The notes: generated by a model not told the origin, from the letters alone. A stretch of 55,590 nucleotides of DNA from Desulfobulbaceae bacterium BRH_c16a (GCA_000961725.1 LADS01000065.1:1-55590); one strand, 5' to 3'; shown: positions 1 through 8,958, counted from the first letter of the stretch. Numbers and translations are program-made.

Positions 1-527
1 GGGTAAACGAAGACAAGCTTTGAGGTTTGACAAGTATCGCTATAGCCGTTTCGAGTACGCTGATATCCTTTGGTATTACCGACCAGGGTCCAGTTCGCTG
101 CGTGATAGACCGTGCCAACATAACGAGAGGGGTCGACAAAGGTTTCCATCATCAGAAGTGGGAAGCCGAAACGATTCTGCCAGTCTCCCTGAATTCTTCG
201 CCGGCACAGGGAGAGAATCTTGGTGGCAAGATTTTTGTAATGACAGTGTGGCAGTATCAGGAATCGTGAGTTGTTTGCCACCAGATGAAGCCGATCATAC
301 TGCAGGCGGTGCCCCCAGCCAATCCAGCGATCACGGGCACCGCATTTCAGGGCTGCAGCGGAAAAGCTTAGGAGACCAAGCCAGTCATTATTACAGGTAG
401 CCACATACCAGATCGTGTTACTGATTTTCGGCAAGGAGCCAAGGTAATGATGTTGCTGCATCAGTTCCTGGAATCTGGCTTCTTCAGCAGGATCTACTGG
501 ACGGACGACAACCTGGGATAAGTTCAA
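1..527 (-). CDS. DruA / DUF4338 family protein, truncated by the window edge
   Basis: The minus strand is open without a stop from about 540 down to base 1, and its translation carries the hallmarks of the DUF4338 (DruA) family: HHYLGSLPKI near the start, RDRWIGWGHRLQ, VANNSRFLILP, and LLMMETFVDPSRYVGTVYH followed by NWTLVGNTKGY. The family is known from the Druantia anti-phage system and, far more often, as solitary genes in transposon-like contexts; its biochemical role is not settled. The C-terminus lies outside the window. I placed the start at a TTG at 527 after an AGAG-like site; no ATG precedes the conserved block in frame, so the N-terminus is uncertain and the gene may itself be a 5'-truncated remnant. 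Family assignment is firm, the boundaries are not. Confidence 0.8.
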   Translation of the reverse strand, partial: MNLSQVVVRPVDPAEEARFQELMQQHHYLGSLPKISNTIWYVATCNNDWLGLLSFSAAALKCGARDRWIGWGHRLQYDRLHLVANNSRFLILPHCHYKNLATKILSLCRRRIQGDWQNRFGFPLLMMETFVDPSRYVGTVYHAANWTLVGNTKGYQRTRNGYSDTCQTSKLVFVY

Positions 528-737
528 AATGGTTCTCTCGTGTTGGTTAAAATTTTGGAGAGTGTACCTTACACGAAAGGGTTTGTCCAGTTTTAAACGT
601 AAGTTGATGAATTTGTATCAGAAAAAAAGTAGAGGAAATTCACCCTGTCTATCAGACTTTTGTTCCAGATCGAAATTGACTATATTCGAGATCCAATCGA
701 TATATGTGACTGAAAATATTTCACAAGAGTGGTGGCC

Positions 738-1229
738 ATGATCAGGAAGTTATGGATAATTCATACAATATTCATCATGATCGGTGTTTTGAATGCGTCT
801 GCCGGAGAAATATTTCCGGCTACAGTCAAAAAAGTTATCGATGGCGATTCTCTCCTGGTGGCCACTGCGAAAAATACCATTGAAGTTCGGCTTTATGGGG
901 TCGATTGTCCGGAATATGATCAGCCTTACTCGAAGGCGGCGAAAAAATTTGTCGAGAAAAATGTGCTTGGAAAAAAAGTTGTGATTGAACCGGCGTACCG
1001 TGATTCTTATGGTAGACTCGTTGCCGTGGTGGTCCGGGATAATAAGGTATTGAATAACGACCTTGTTCAGGCAGGGTTGGCGTGGGTTTATCCCAGATAT
1101 TACAGAAAAAATTTCTGCAATATCTGGAAGGAGAATGAGCGTATTGCCCGTAGAGAAAAAAGAGGACTGTGGCATGATGCAAAACCCGACTCGCCATGGC
1201 AGTGGAAAAAGATGAAAAGAAGCAGATAG
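738..1229 (+). CDS. Secreted thermonuclease-family (SNase-like) nuclease
   Basis: A 163-residue protein with an N-terminal signal peptide (hydrophobic residues 6-20, probable cleavage after ASA) and one staphylococcal-nuclease domain. The catalytic pattern is intact: Asp37 in VIDGDS, Arg51 in VRLYGVDCPE, Asp56 and Glu59, and Arg93 in YGRLVA, matching D21, R35, D40, E43 and R87 of the S. aureus enzyme. It should cleave DNA or RNA in a Ca2+-dependent way in the periplasm or outside. A GTG nine bases upstream is in frame, but the ATG at 738 gives the cleaner signal peptide. The pair CPEY with a later Cys (NFCNIW) could be redox active; that is only a possibility. It stands alone, with 150 non-coding bases before the next gene. 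Confidence 0.88.
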   Translation: MIRKLWIIHTIFIMIGVLNASAGEIFPATVKKVIDGDSLLVATAKNTIEVRLYGVDCPEYDQPYSKAAKKFVEKNVLGKKVVIEPAYRDSYGRLVAVVVRDNKVLNNDLVQAGLAWVYPRYYRKNFCNIWKENERIARREKRGLWHDAKPDSPWQWKKMKRSR

Positions 1230-1380
1230 ACAAAAACAACATTTGCACCCATCGAGCGGACTTCATGGACAGGTGTTGCTCCTTATGTTGGCATTTTCAC
1301 ATGCAATGCGGTATGTTGGCCATTTTAAGATGTTTTCAAGCGCACAGAATCATGAACCGGTTACAGGATAGTAAAACACA

Positions 1381-2733
1381 ATGAAGAAATATTTAAAAAG
1401 AAGCACCCTTTTGGCGGCATGCATCGTTTCTCTTACTGTCGGTGTAACGGCCGATATGAGCCGGGCGGAAAATATAACAGCCAGGGAAAATCTGGAAATA
1501 CTCAAAAAAACGAACAGCTGTAGAGGTTGCGATCTCTCCGGTCTTACTTTAAACAGGATGAATTTTGCCGGAGCCGATCTGGAGGGAGCCGATTTTTCCA
1601 TGGCAAAATTCTTTTTAAGTAATCTTGCCGGGGCCAATCTCAGGAATTCCAACCTGAAGGGCGCATCATTTGGCGGGACCGATCTCAGCGAGGCAGATTT
1701 GCGCGGCGCGGATTTGCGGGGCACTTCGCTTGACGGAGCGTATTTGGACGGAACGCTCCTGGATGGTGAGTTTATTACGGCCAAACCATATGAAGACATC
1801 GGAGTTCCCGAGGTGGAAAAACAGATCTATATCGATGACCCGGGAAAGCCGAAAAAAAACCCCGAAACCAGAGAGGTGAAAGTTGCAGCTCCAGGCGATT
1901 TCGAGGAATCTTCACAGCCGCTTGCGGTCGATCGGGAGGCAGCAGAATCGTCATCTGAGAAGAATCCAAGTGCTGTAGTGAAAAGAGTTAAACTGCCGGT
2001 CAATGAACGCCAGCCCGCTGCTCCTGTTGCCAAAAAAGTGGCGCCTGTTTCGCAGGCGATTGTTGAACCGCTCGCTAAGGCAGATAAGGATAAGACAGAT
2101 GACAAAGAGAAGACAGTCGCGGAGCAGGTCGCACTCAAAGAACCTGCCAAGGCTCAAGAAAAAAACACCGGAAATGATCAAGGCAATTCAAAAGCGCTTC
2201 TGCAGAATGCAACTCCTAAGATCATGGCGGATGCCGGCAAGCCACCTGCAATAATTCATGCGGATGTTAAAAAGAAGAGTTCTCCGAAGCAGGAGACTAT
2301 AAAGAATGTCTCGCCCGCTGATGTTAAAGAAAAAGCGGTTGCAGAAAAGGGAGTAGGAGAATCAAGCGCGCTCCTTGCTCAGGAAAAGAGCAAAAGAGAT
2401 AACCTGACTCGTCTTCTTGATAAAGATAAATGTTTTGAGTGCGATCTTTCCGGGCTGGATCTTTCCGGCAAGAACCTTAAGGGTGTCGATCTGGAGAAAG
2501 CGGATCTGACCGATTGTAACCTCGAACGGGCGACTCTCGATAAGGCCAATTTGAAAGGAGCGATACTCAGAAACGCGAATCTGCGGAAAGCAGGTCTGCA
2601 AAATGCCGATTTATACAAAGCCGATTTGTCGGGAGCGGATCTGACCGGTGCCGATGTGCAGGGGGCAAAATTCGATAACGCGCAAATTACTTCCGCTATC
2701 GGCTTGGAGATTCCGGTTTCTTCGAAAAAATAG
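1381..2733 (+). CDS. Exported protein with two pentapeptide-repeat domains joined by a long charged linker
   Basis: This 450-residue protein begins with a signal peptide (about 1-30, ending SRA). Two blocks of A(D/N)LXX pentapeptide repeats, about residues 45-125 and 350-440, should each fold as a right-handed quadrilateral beta helix. Each block opens with the same signature, Cys-x-x-Cys-Asp-Leu-Ser-Gly (CRGCDLSG and CFECDLSG). Between them lie about 200 residues rich in Lys, Glu, Ala and Pro, probably disordered. No enzymatic motif is visible. Pentapeptide proteins usually act as scaffolds or DNA mimics; export argues against a gyrase-protecting role, so a periplasmic or envelope scaffold is more likely (inference). 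Start at ATG 1381 with an AGGA about 12 bases upstream. Confidence 0.85.
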   Translation: MKKYLKRSTLLAACIVSLTVGVTADMSRAENITARENLEILKKTNSCRGCDLSGLTLNRMNFAGADLEGADFSMAKFFLSNLAGANLRNSNLKGASFGGTDLSEADLRGADLRGTSLDGAYLDGTLLDGEFITAKPYEDIGVPEVEKQIYIDDPGKPKKNPETREVKVAAPGDFEESSQPLAVDREAAESSSEKNPSAVVKRVKLPVNERQPAAPVAKKVAPVSQAIVEPLAKADKDKTDDKEKTVAEQVALKEPAKAQEKNTGNDQGNSKALLQNATPKIMADAGKPPAIIHADVKKKSSPKQETIKNVSPADVKEKAVAEKGVGESSALLAQEKSKRDNLTRLLDKDKCFECDLSGLDLSGKNLKGVDLEKADLTDCNLERATLDKANLKGAILRNANLRKAGLQNADLYKADLSGADLTGADVQGAKFDNAQITSAIGLEIPVSSKK

Positions 2734-2760
2734 CGGAGTAGCGGGGCATAGAGAGGAGGG

Positions 2761-3330
2761 TTATACCTGATCGATGACATCCAGCGCTTTTTCGACTTTT
2801 ACATCATCCGTCAATTGATCGTCGCGCAGAACGGTTTCAATCCTGTCGAGGATTTCGCGCTGGGTTGAAACTTGTATTTCCAGATCCTGGATGGTGGCCG
2901 AGGCGGCACTCTCGGTTGTATTCATAGCGAGCTGCAGGTCCTGGGCGTTTTTCAGGATGCTCTGCACATTGGCAATCTTATCGAGGCGCAGGAAAAGCTC
3001 GTCAAAATTGATAGGTTTCTCCAGGTAATCGATAGCCCCTTTCTTCATGGCCTCTACAGCGGTATTCACCGATGAATGGGCGGTAATGAGAAGAACTTCC
3101 GTCTTGCTGTTAAGGTCTTTGGCGATCTCCAAAACCTCGATTCCTCCGATATCGCCAGGCATCATCAAATCCGTCAGCACAACATCGAAATACTTTTGTC
3201 TGAGTGTTCGTTCGGCAGCATAACCGTCTTCAGCAACTTCTACGATAAAACCTTCATTTTTCAACCGTTGCTCGAGAAGCCTTCTAATAACGGGATCATC
3301 GTCGACAACCAGAATGGAGAGATTTTTCAT
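2761..3330 (-). CDS. Response regulator: receiver domain plus C-terminal coiled coil
   Basis: Residues 1-120 form a CheY-like receiver with the acidic pocket (VVDDDP), phosphoacceptor Asp54 in LTDLMMP, Thr83 and Lys105 in YLEKP. The last 65 residues are helical and charged, likely a coiled coil, with no DNA-binding or enzymatic output domain. It is the last gene of the chemosensory operon, 13 bases after cheR, so it is most likely the diffusible output partner or phosphate sink of the CheA encoded upstream. The C-terminal helix could dimerise it or dock it on another protein. Which target it binds cannot be told from the sequence. Confidence 0.88.
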   Translation of the reverse strand: MKNLSILVVDDDPVIRRLLEQRLKNEGFIVEVAEDGYAAERTLRQKYFDVVLTDLMMPGDIGGIEVLEIAKDLNSKTEVLLITAHSSVNTAVEAMKKGAIDYLEKPINFDELFLRLDKIANVQSILKNAQDLQLAMNTTESAASATIQDLEIQVSTQREILDRIETVLRDDQLTDDVKVEKALDVIDQV

Positions 3331-3343
3331 GAGAGGGCCTCTT

Positions 3344-4177
3344 TTATTTCTTTTGGTAAAAGATCGATCTCAAATGTCGCTTGGGAATAAATCGGGGACA
3401 TACTCCGGTAAGTGACTCCGTTGATCCAATTACAAGGTAACCATCGTCTGCCAGGTTATCTGCCAATTTGTTGAAAAGTTTCTTGCGATCCTCAAGGGTG
3501 AAATAGATAGCTACATTTCGGCAGAATATTATATCGAATTTTCCCAAACCGGTGAGAGGGAGCATGAGATTCTGCTTTCGGAAGTTCACCATTGCCCGGA
3601 TTTCGTCTTTGATTTTCCACGAATCTCCAAACAAAGTGAAATATTTCTGCAGATACTTTTTATCGAGACCCCTTTCAATTTCGAAGCGATTGTATTTACC
3701 GTAGCTCGCCTGAGCTATTGCCGCATCCGAAATGTCGGTACCTAGGAGAGTAAAAGCATAATCGGGACTGTCCCTTAAAAGTTCTTTGATGACTATGGCA
3801 ATAGAATACAGTTCTTGGCCGGTAGAGGCAGCGGCGCTCCATATTCTGACCTTGGTCTTCAAGGAATTTTTTGTTGTTCGCGCGTCTATTACTTCAGGCA
3901 GGATTTTGTGTTGCAAGAGCTCGAAGGGACCTTTATCCCGGAAAAACAATGTTTCATTGGTGGTAATGGCGTCGATGATTTCTTTTTCAATTTTTTTTGC
4001 CGGCTCCATCCTGGCTTTTGCCTGCAACTCCTGATAGGATCTGCAACCATGTGCCTCGGCAACCGAACTCAATCGAGTTTCAAACAGATATGATTTGCTC
4101 TGGTCAAGATATATCCCCGATATATCCTGGATATATTGTGAGATGAGCTTCAGTTCTGGCGGGTTGATTTTGATCAT
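3344..4177 (-). CDS. cheR: Chemoreceptor glutamate methyltransferase CheR
   Basis: A 277-residue SAM-dependent methyltransferase that methylates glutamates on methyl-accepting chemotaxis proteins. The N-terminal helical CheR_N region (1-80) ends in TTNETLFFRD, followed by the Rossmann domain with AAASTGQELYS (usually CSTGEEPYS, so this copy is slightly divergent), the acidic LLGTDIS and CRNVAIYF. Length matches the basic CheR without TPR fusion. It lies 33 bases downstream of cheB and 13 bases before the receiver gene, all on the minus strand, so an operon is expected. No chemoreceptor gene is in the window; the substrates must be encoded elsewhere. Confidence 0.93.
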   Translation of the reverse strand: MIKINPPELKLISQYIQDISGIYLDQSKSYLFETRLSSVAEAHGCRSYQELQAKARMEPAKKIEKEIIDAITTNETLFFRDKGPFELLQHKILPEVIDARTTKNSLKTKVRIWSAAASTGQELYSIAIVIKELLRDSPDYAFTLLGTDISDAAIAQASYGKYNRFEIERGLDKKYLQKYFTLFGDSWKIKDEIRAMVNFRKQNLMLPLTGLGKFDIIFCRNVAIYFTLEDRKKLFNKLADNLADDGYLVIGSTESLTGVCPRFIPKRHLRSIFYQKK

Positions 4178-4210
4178 TTCAGTTTTAAAATCGATAAATG
4201 CATAACAAAA

Positions 4211-5341
4211 TCATTTTACGCTGCTCACAATTTCATCGGCAATTTTATTGAGTGGTGCAACGATATCGAGATATCCCATTTCAGCTGGTGCTTTCGGCAT
4301 TCCGTAAACAATGCAGGATCCCTCGTCCTGGCCAATAATGTAAGCGGATTTTTCCTTTAAAATCCCGAGTCCCAAGGTGCCGTCCGATCCCATACCCGTC
4401 ATAATGACCGCAGTTGCCCGGCCGACATAGTAATCGGCAACCGATCTGAAAAGATAATCGACCGAAGGTCTGCAGGAATTTTCCGGTGGATCGTCGGTAA
4501 TTTTTATTCGACGGTTCTGTCCGTCTGTTCCGGCGACAAGTTTCATTTGCTTGCCACCCGGAGCGATATAGACAACATTGGGCAGGATGTTCTCGCCATT
4601 GACCGCTTCTTTTACGGTGAGAGCACATTTTTTATCCAAACTGGAAGCCAGGGATTTGGTGAAAACCGGAGGCATATGCTGGACAATTAAAACAGGAACC
4701 CCCAGGTTTCCCGGAAGCTTTGGCAGCATCTGATTCAGGGCGTTGGGTCCGCCTGTGGAAATGCCGATGGCTACAATTTCAGATTTCCCCCTTCGCCCTG
4801 CCGGGAATTTTTGGGCGAGGGGTCTGAGACCTCTCGCTTGCGTCGGCGGTTGCCCGGGCAGAGTTCTTCCATGGGAAGGTGGTGCCGCGATCAGACCTTT
4901 GCGGCCGATCAGCGAAGCGGCGTTTTTCGATCTGGCAAATGCTTTCAGAATGGGTTCAAGCGAAGCCTTGATTTCCTTCTTACCCTCTGTCTGATTCTTG
5001 CTTTGTGGCTTGAGAATGAAGTCGAACGCCCCGAGTTCGAGCGCCCGCATGGTCATTTCACTGCCTTCCGCGGTCAAGGTCGAAAGCATGACGGCACCGA
5101 TGCCGGGGTGACTCTTCTGCAATTCGGCAAGAACTTCGATGCCGTTCATTTCCGGCATTTCGATATCAAGAGTAAGGATATCCGGTTTCAAGGTCTGTAT
5201 CTTCGCGAGAGCTATCTTACCGTTATGAGCCACACCGACAAGCTCGACTCCTGGTATTTCAGCGAGAATATCGGAAACCGCCTTACGATAAACAATGGTG
5301 TCGTCGACAACAAGGACACGGAGATTTTTCGAGCCAATCAT
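4211..5341 (-). CDS. cheB: Chemotaxis methylesterase/glutamine deamidase CheB
   Basis: A 376-residue protein with an N-terminal receiver (Asp59 in TLDIEMPEMNG) and a C-terminal methylesterase domain with the Ser195 (GISTGGPNAL), His222 (VQHMPP) and Asp320 (TGMGSDG) triad. A linker of about 60 residues rich in Pro, Arg and Gly joins them. It removes methyl groups added by CheR when phosphorylated by CheA. The frame is open to an in-frame TTG at 5359 that overlaps cheW, but ATG 5341 is preceded by GAGAG at good spacing and starts directly before the receiver. It begins eight bases after the cheW stop, consistent with coupled translation. Confidence 0.94.
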   Translation of the reverse strand: MIGSKNLRVLVVDDTIVYRKAVSDILAEIPGVELVGVAHNGKIALAKIQTLKPDILTLDIEMPEMNGIEVLAELQKSHPGIGAVMLSTLTAEGSEMTMRALELGAFDFILKPQSKNQTEGKKEIKASLEPILKAFARSKNAASLIGRKGLIAAPPSHGRTLPGQPPTQARGLRPLAQKFPAGRRGKSEIVAIGISTGGPNALNQMLPKLPGNLGVPVLIVQHMPPVFTKSLASSLDKKCALTVKEAVNGENILPNVVYIAPGGKQMKLVAGTDGQNRRIKITDDPPENSCRPSVDYLFRSVADYYVGRATAVIMTGMGSDGTLGLGILKEKSAYIIGQDEGSCIVYGMPKAPAEMGYLDIVAPLNKIADEIVSSVK

Positions 5342-5348
5342 TCGTCTC

Positions 5349-5807
5349 TCAGTCCTCAATGCTCAAGACCTTATCTACATTCAATATTCCGATAAGGTTG
5401 TTATCGGTTTTATACACCCCGGTGAAATATTCGCCTTGAATGCCGCGCATGTTGGCGGGAGCAAGTTCCTGCCTTTCCATATCAGCGGAGACCACATCGC
5501 TGATTTTTTTTACGAGGAGACCTACATGGCCGCCGGATGAATTGACAATTATATTGCGGGGATCCTGCGATATATCCGTTGCCCCCAGGCCAAGCTTCAG
5601 GCCAAGATCGATGATGGTGACGATCTGTCCCCGGAGATTGAGGATACCGACTACATATTCCGGTGCCTGGGGGACTTTGGTCATCTGCATCAGTTTATTT
5701 ATCTCCTGAACCTTCAGTATATCCATGCCGCAAAGTGCGTCACCGACATAAAAAGTCGCAAGTTCAACAATTTTTTTGCCGTGAGATGTCTTTCTGGTCT
5801 CTGTCAT
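5349..5807 (-). CDS. cheW: Chemotaxis coupling protein CheW
   Basis: A 152-residue CheW-like SH3-type coupling protein linking receptors to CheA: FYVGDALCGMDILKVQEI, then the conserved VVGILNLRGQIVTIIDL and a C-terminal GILNVDKVL. The frame stays open upstream to 5954 across the end of cheA, but ATG 5807 with GGAAG eight bases before it fits the family length and is preferred. It sits between cheA and cheB. The operon has one free CheW plus CheW-like regions in CheA, suggesting a single array type. Confidence 0.93.
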   Translation of the reverse strand: MTETRKTSHGKKIVELATFYVGDALCGMDILKVQEINKLMQMTKVPQAPEYVVGILNLRGQIVTIIDLGLKLGLGATDISQDPRNIIVNSSGGHVGLLVKKISDVVSADMERQELAPANMRGIQGEYFTGVYKTDNNLIGILNVDKVLSIED

Positions 5808-5880
5808 TTTCGTTCTTCCGTTGGATTGTATCGCTTTACAGCAAATAGAAGAGCTGTATGCCGCTCTAGCGGTGATTTGT

Positions 5881-8802
5881 TCAATGGCTTCTCTTGATAT
5901 AATCGTGAACCGATACCATGAGCCGTTCCTTGTCAAGCTTGATGTGGTATTCATTCACTCCGACCGCTTGTCCTTTTGCTACATCTTCGGCCGATGCTAA
6001 AGTAGTGAGAGCTATGATCGGCAACTTGCCATATTTGGCATCATTGCGTATTCGCTGGGTGAGTTCGAAACCGTTCATGTTCGGCATTTCGATATCCGTC
6101 ACCAGCATGGCGATCTGGTCGCCGTATTCGTGCAGCTTGTTCCAGGCCTCAACGCCATCTTCCGCCTCAATGATATTGTATCCGACCTCGGTCATATATC
6201 CCTTCACCTGATTGCGAAAGAATTTTGAATCTTCGGCGATGAGAATGGTTGGCGGTTCACTGTCGTCGATTGCTTCTACAGACTTTTTTTCTTTTTCTTC
6301 AAACCATTGAGGGAAAAGCGATTGCACCATTTCAAACACATTGACCAGCATGGTTGTATGCTGGTCGATAATGATCGACCCCATGATGCCTGGCTGACTG
6401 AGCGTTGTATCGTCGATATCGGCAGAGATTTCAATGGCATCGATTGGACCGACAGCAAGCAGCCCGACTGCTCTTTTGGCGATGGTGAAGACAATCACCA
6501 GAAGATTGTCATAGTCGGCAAGCGGCTGCACCATGGCGACATCCTCAACACATATGAGACTCAGGCTGCCGCCTCGGTATTTCATGACCCTTCTGCCGCC
6601 GAGATCCTCGATATCGGTCCGCTTGATCTTTTCAATACGTTCAACCTGATTCAGCGGGACAGCGAAATGCTCGGTTTCGGAGCTCTTAAAGATAAGAAGA
6701 GACTGTTTGTCTTTTTTTGCTTTCACAGCATCTTCGGCGGCTCTGGCGACTTCCGCGGCCCGATCGGAACGATCGATCGAGGTAAGGCGCGCCATCCTGG
6801 CAAGATTACTGACATCCAGAATGAGAGCGATCCGCCCGTCCCCCATGATCGTTGCCCCGGCATATCCCTTGCACTGCTGGAGATGCCGGCCAAGCGGCTT
6901 GATAACTATTTCTTCGGAATCCTGCAGCCGGTCGACGATCAGGCCGTATTTCATGGCACCGGTGGAAACCACCACAATATTGAGTGCGCTCGATGCCGAA
7001 TAACGGCGATCGAGGACAGATCGGGCAGGGTGGTCGTGTTTCTGGGCGAATCTCTTTTCTTCGTTGCCGGTCCTGAACAAAGGCGATTCTTTTCCTCGGC
7101 GATCGGAAACCTTCTCCCTTCTGTCCGGTTTGACTTCGTCATCGTTGGCATCGTAATAGGTTCGTTCGATACCGATGACATCGGCCAGGCGGATAAGGGG
7201 CAACAAGGTCCCGCGCAGCCTTACCACCTCCGCGTCGCCGACTCGCTCAACTCGAGTTTTCACCTGATTTGCCGGAATGCGAAGGAGTTCTTCAAGGTTT
7301 ACCTGGGGGATGGCGTAACGTTCGCCGCCCGTTTCTATGATCTGGCAAGGTATGATGGCCAGCGTCAGCGGCAGTTTTATGGAAATAGTGGTGCCGACAC
7401 CTTTTTCCGAGATGATATCGACGTTGCCGCCGAGCTGGTCGAGGTTGGTTTTGACGACATCCATGCCAACGCCACGGCCCGACACATCGGTAACCTCCTT
7501 GGCGGTTGAAAAGCCAGGCAGGAAGATAAGATTGATTTTTTCCTTATCCGACATTGCCTGAGCCTGTTCAACGGTGAGCAGGCCTTTGCTGACGGCACTT
7601 GCGGCAAGGGCTTCACCATCGAGACCTTTGCCGTCATCGCTGATTTCGATGACGACCTGGCCGGCTTCGTGATACGCTTTGAGGATTACCAGGCCGATAT
7701 CCGGTTTGCCCAGCTTTTTCCTGACGGCAGGCATCTCGATCCCATGGTCGACGGAATTGCGGACCAGATGGGTGAGGGGATCGTTGATCGCTTCAATGAT
7801 AGTCTTATCGAGCTCGACATCCTTGCCGACAATGTTGAGGTCGATAGTTTTATTGAGTTTTTTTGCGAGATCCCTGACAACTCTCGGGAATTTATTAAAG
7901 ACATTGCCGATCGGCTGCATACGGGTAAGCATTATCGCTTCCTGCAACTCCGAGGTAATAAGGTCAATGCGCTGGCCGACTGCTTCTGCGTTCCGCAGAT
8001 CATCCGAGCCAATAGTCTGCAGCAGCTGATTCCTGCTGAGTACCAGTTCTCCTGCAAGATTCATGAGTGAATCGAGAAGGCTGACATGGACCCTGAGTGT
8101 TGTCTCGCCTTTGACGGGGGGTGGCTTCTTTTCGCCTGCAGGTTCTGCCCGACCAGGCACTTGAGACAAGGCCGACTCGGCCGTTTCCGCTTCATGGTCG
8201 AAATCCTCATCGTCAAAGTCTTCCTGGAAAGACAAGGTTAAAGGCTCGTCTTCAGGGGCTGTGGTTACTTCAGGTTCGGGTTCTTCCGGGAGCGGCTCCG
8301 GTTCATGGTTGAGAGCCGGTTCAGGTTCTTGTCGAGCCGGTTTCGTTTCTTGCTTGACCGGTGCCGGTTTGGGAGGTTTGGGTTTTTCAGCCGGTGCCGC
8401 CGGCGGTTGTGAGAAAGTTCCGTCGGCTATGGCATTTAAAGGAGTGAGGTGAGCTGAAATGTCGACCTCGTTACTGTTATGAACATCCTCGATCATACTT
8501 TGCAGTTGATCCGAAGCAATGAGCAGGACGTTGATGATCTCCGGAGTGGGGATCAGCTTTTTACTGCGAATCATGCCGAGCACATTTTCCGCTGCGTGAG
8601 ACAATTCCTGGATGGCGGTAAGGCCCATGAAACCGGCACCGCCTTTAATCGAGTGAGCAGCCCGGAAGACCTTGTTGACGAGGTCCTCGTCGATATTTGC
8701 GCCTGCTTCTTCAACGGCTAATAGGTCATGCTCGATATCAGCGAGGTGCTCAAGAGATTCCTCAATGAATCCTTGCAATATTTCGTCGTCTTCTATGTCC
8801 AT
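5881..8802 (-). CDS. cheA: Hybrid chemotaxis histidine kinase CheA with duplicated CheW-like region and C-terminal receiver
   Basis: At 973 residues this is about 300 longer than the classical CheA. Order: HPt domain with His50 (RAAHSIKGGAGF), a Pro/Glu-rich linker (about 130-220), dimerisation helices (about 235-290), HATPase (NSVDHGIE, DDGKG, GRGVGMDVV), a CheW-like domain (about 435-675) carrying a roughly 60-residue Arg/Lys/Asp-rich insertion, a second CheW-like region (about 700-830), then a receiver (about 850-973) with phosphoacceptor in VTDIEMPNMNG. The typical P2 domain is replaced by the acidic linker. The fused receiver may act as an internal phosphate sink or relay. First gene of the operon; AGGGAG lies before ATG 8802. 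Expected in the cytoplasm bound to receptor arrays. Confidence 0.94.
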   Translation of the reverse strand: MDIEDDEILQGFIEESLEHLADIEHDLLAVEEAGANIDEDLVNKVFRAAHSIKGGAGFMGLTAIQELSHAAENVLGMIRSKKLIPTPEIINVLLIASDQLQSMIEDVHNSNEVDISAHLTPLNAIADGTFSQPPAAPAEKPKPPKPAPVKQETKPARQEPEPALNHEPEPLPEEPEPEVTTAPEDEPLTLSFQEDFDDEDFDHEAETAESALSQVPGRAEPAGEKKPPPVKGETTLRVHVSLLDSLMNLAGELVLSRNQLLQTIGSDDLRNAEAVGQRIDLITSELQEAIMLTRMQPIGNVFNKFPRVVRDLAKKLNKTIDLNIVGKDVELDKTIIEAINDPLTHLVRNSVDHGIEMPAVRKKLGKPDIGLVILKAYHEAGQVVIEISDDGKGLDGEALAASAVSKGLLTVEQAQAMSDKEKINLIFLPGFSTAKEVTDVSGRGVGMDVVKTNLDQLGGNVDIISEKGVGTTISIKLPLTLAIIPCQIIETGGERYAIPQVNLEELLRIPANQVKTRVERVGDAEVVRLRGTLLPLIRLADVIGIERTYYDANDDEVKPDRREKVSDRRGKESPLFRTGNEEKRFAQKHDHPARSVLDRRYSASSALNIVVVSTGAMKYGLIVDRLQDSEEIVIKPLGRHLQQCKGYAGATIMGDGRIALILDVSNLARMARLTSIDRSDRAAEVARAAEDAVKAKKDKQSLLIFKSSETEHFAVPLNQVERIEKIKRTDIEDLGGRRVMKYRGGSLSLICVEDVAMVQPLADYDNLLVIVFTIAKRAVGLLAVGPIDAIEISADIDDTTLSQPGIMGSIIIDQHTTMLVNVFEMVQSLFPQWFEEKEKKSVEAIDDSEPPTILIAEDSKFFRNQVKGYMTEVGYNIIEAEDGVEAWNKLHEYGDQIAMLVTDIEMPNMNGFELTQRIRNDAKYGKLPIIALTTLASAEDVAKGQAVGVNEYHIKLDKERLMVSVHDYIKRSH

Positions 8803-8853
8803 AAAACACTCCCTGCAGTTGATTGAAAAACCGGTTTTGACTCTCTAAGTTTA

Positions 8854-8875
8854 TACATACCCAAAAACGTATGTA
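8854..8875. promoter_or_regulatory. Inverted repeat in the cheA leader, possible operator
   Basis: TACATAC (8854-8860) and GTATGTA (8869-8875) are a perfect 7-base inverted repeat with an 8-base spacer, about 50 bases upstream of the cheA start. It could be a binding site for a dimeric regulator of the operon or an RNA hairpin. No T-run follows on either strand, so it is not a terminator. No specific regulator can be named. Confidence 0.4.
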
Positions 8876-8958
8876 CAGGAGTTTTTATTAAAAATTCTAA
8901 ACGGGAGCTGGACAGCGGGACGAACTAATGCTGAGGCTGGTTAGAGATTGTTGCTGTT

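Noticed and set aside
1284..1310. Possible sigma-54 promoter (TTGGCATTTTCACATGC)
   Set aside because: The distance between the GG and GC elements is one base too long and no activator site or fitting gene start supports it.
6307..7509. A 400-codon open frame opposite cheA
   Set aside because: It lies wholly antisense to an unmistakable CheA and its translation shows no domain; long antisense frames arise from codon bias.
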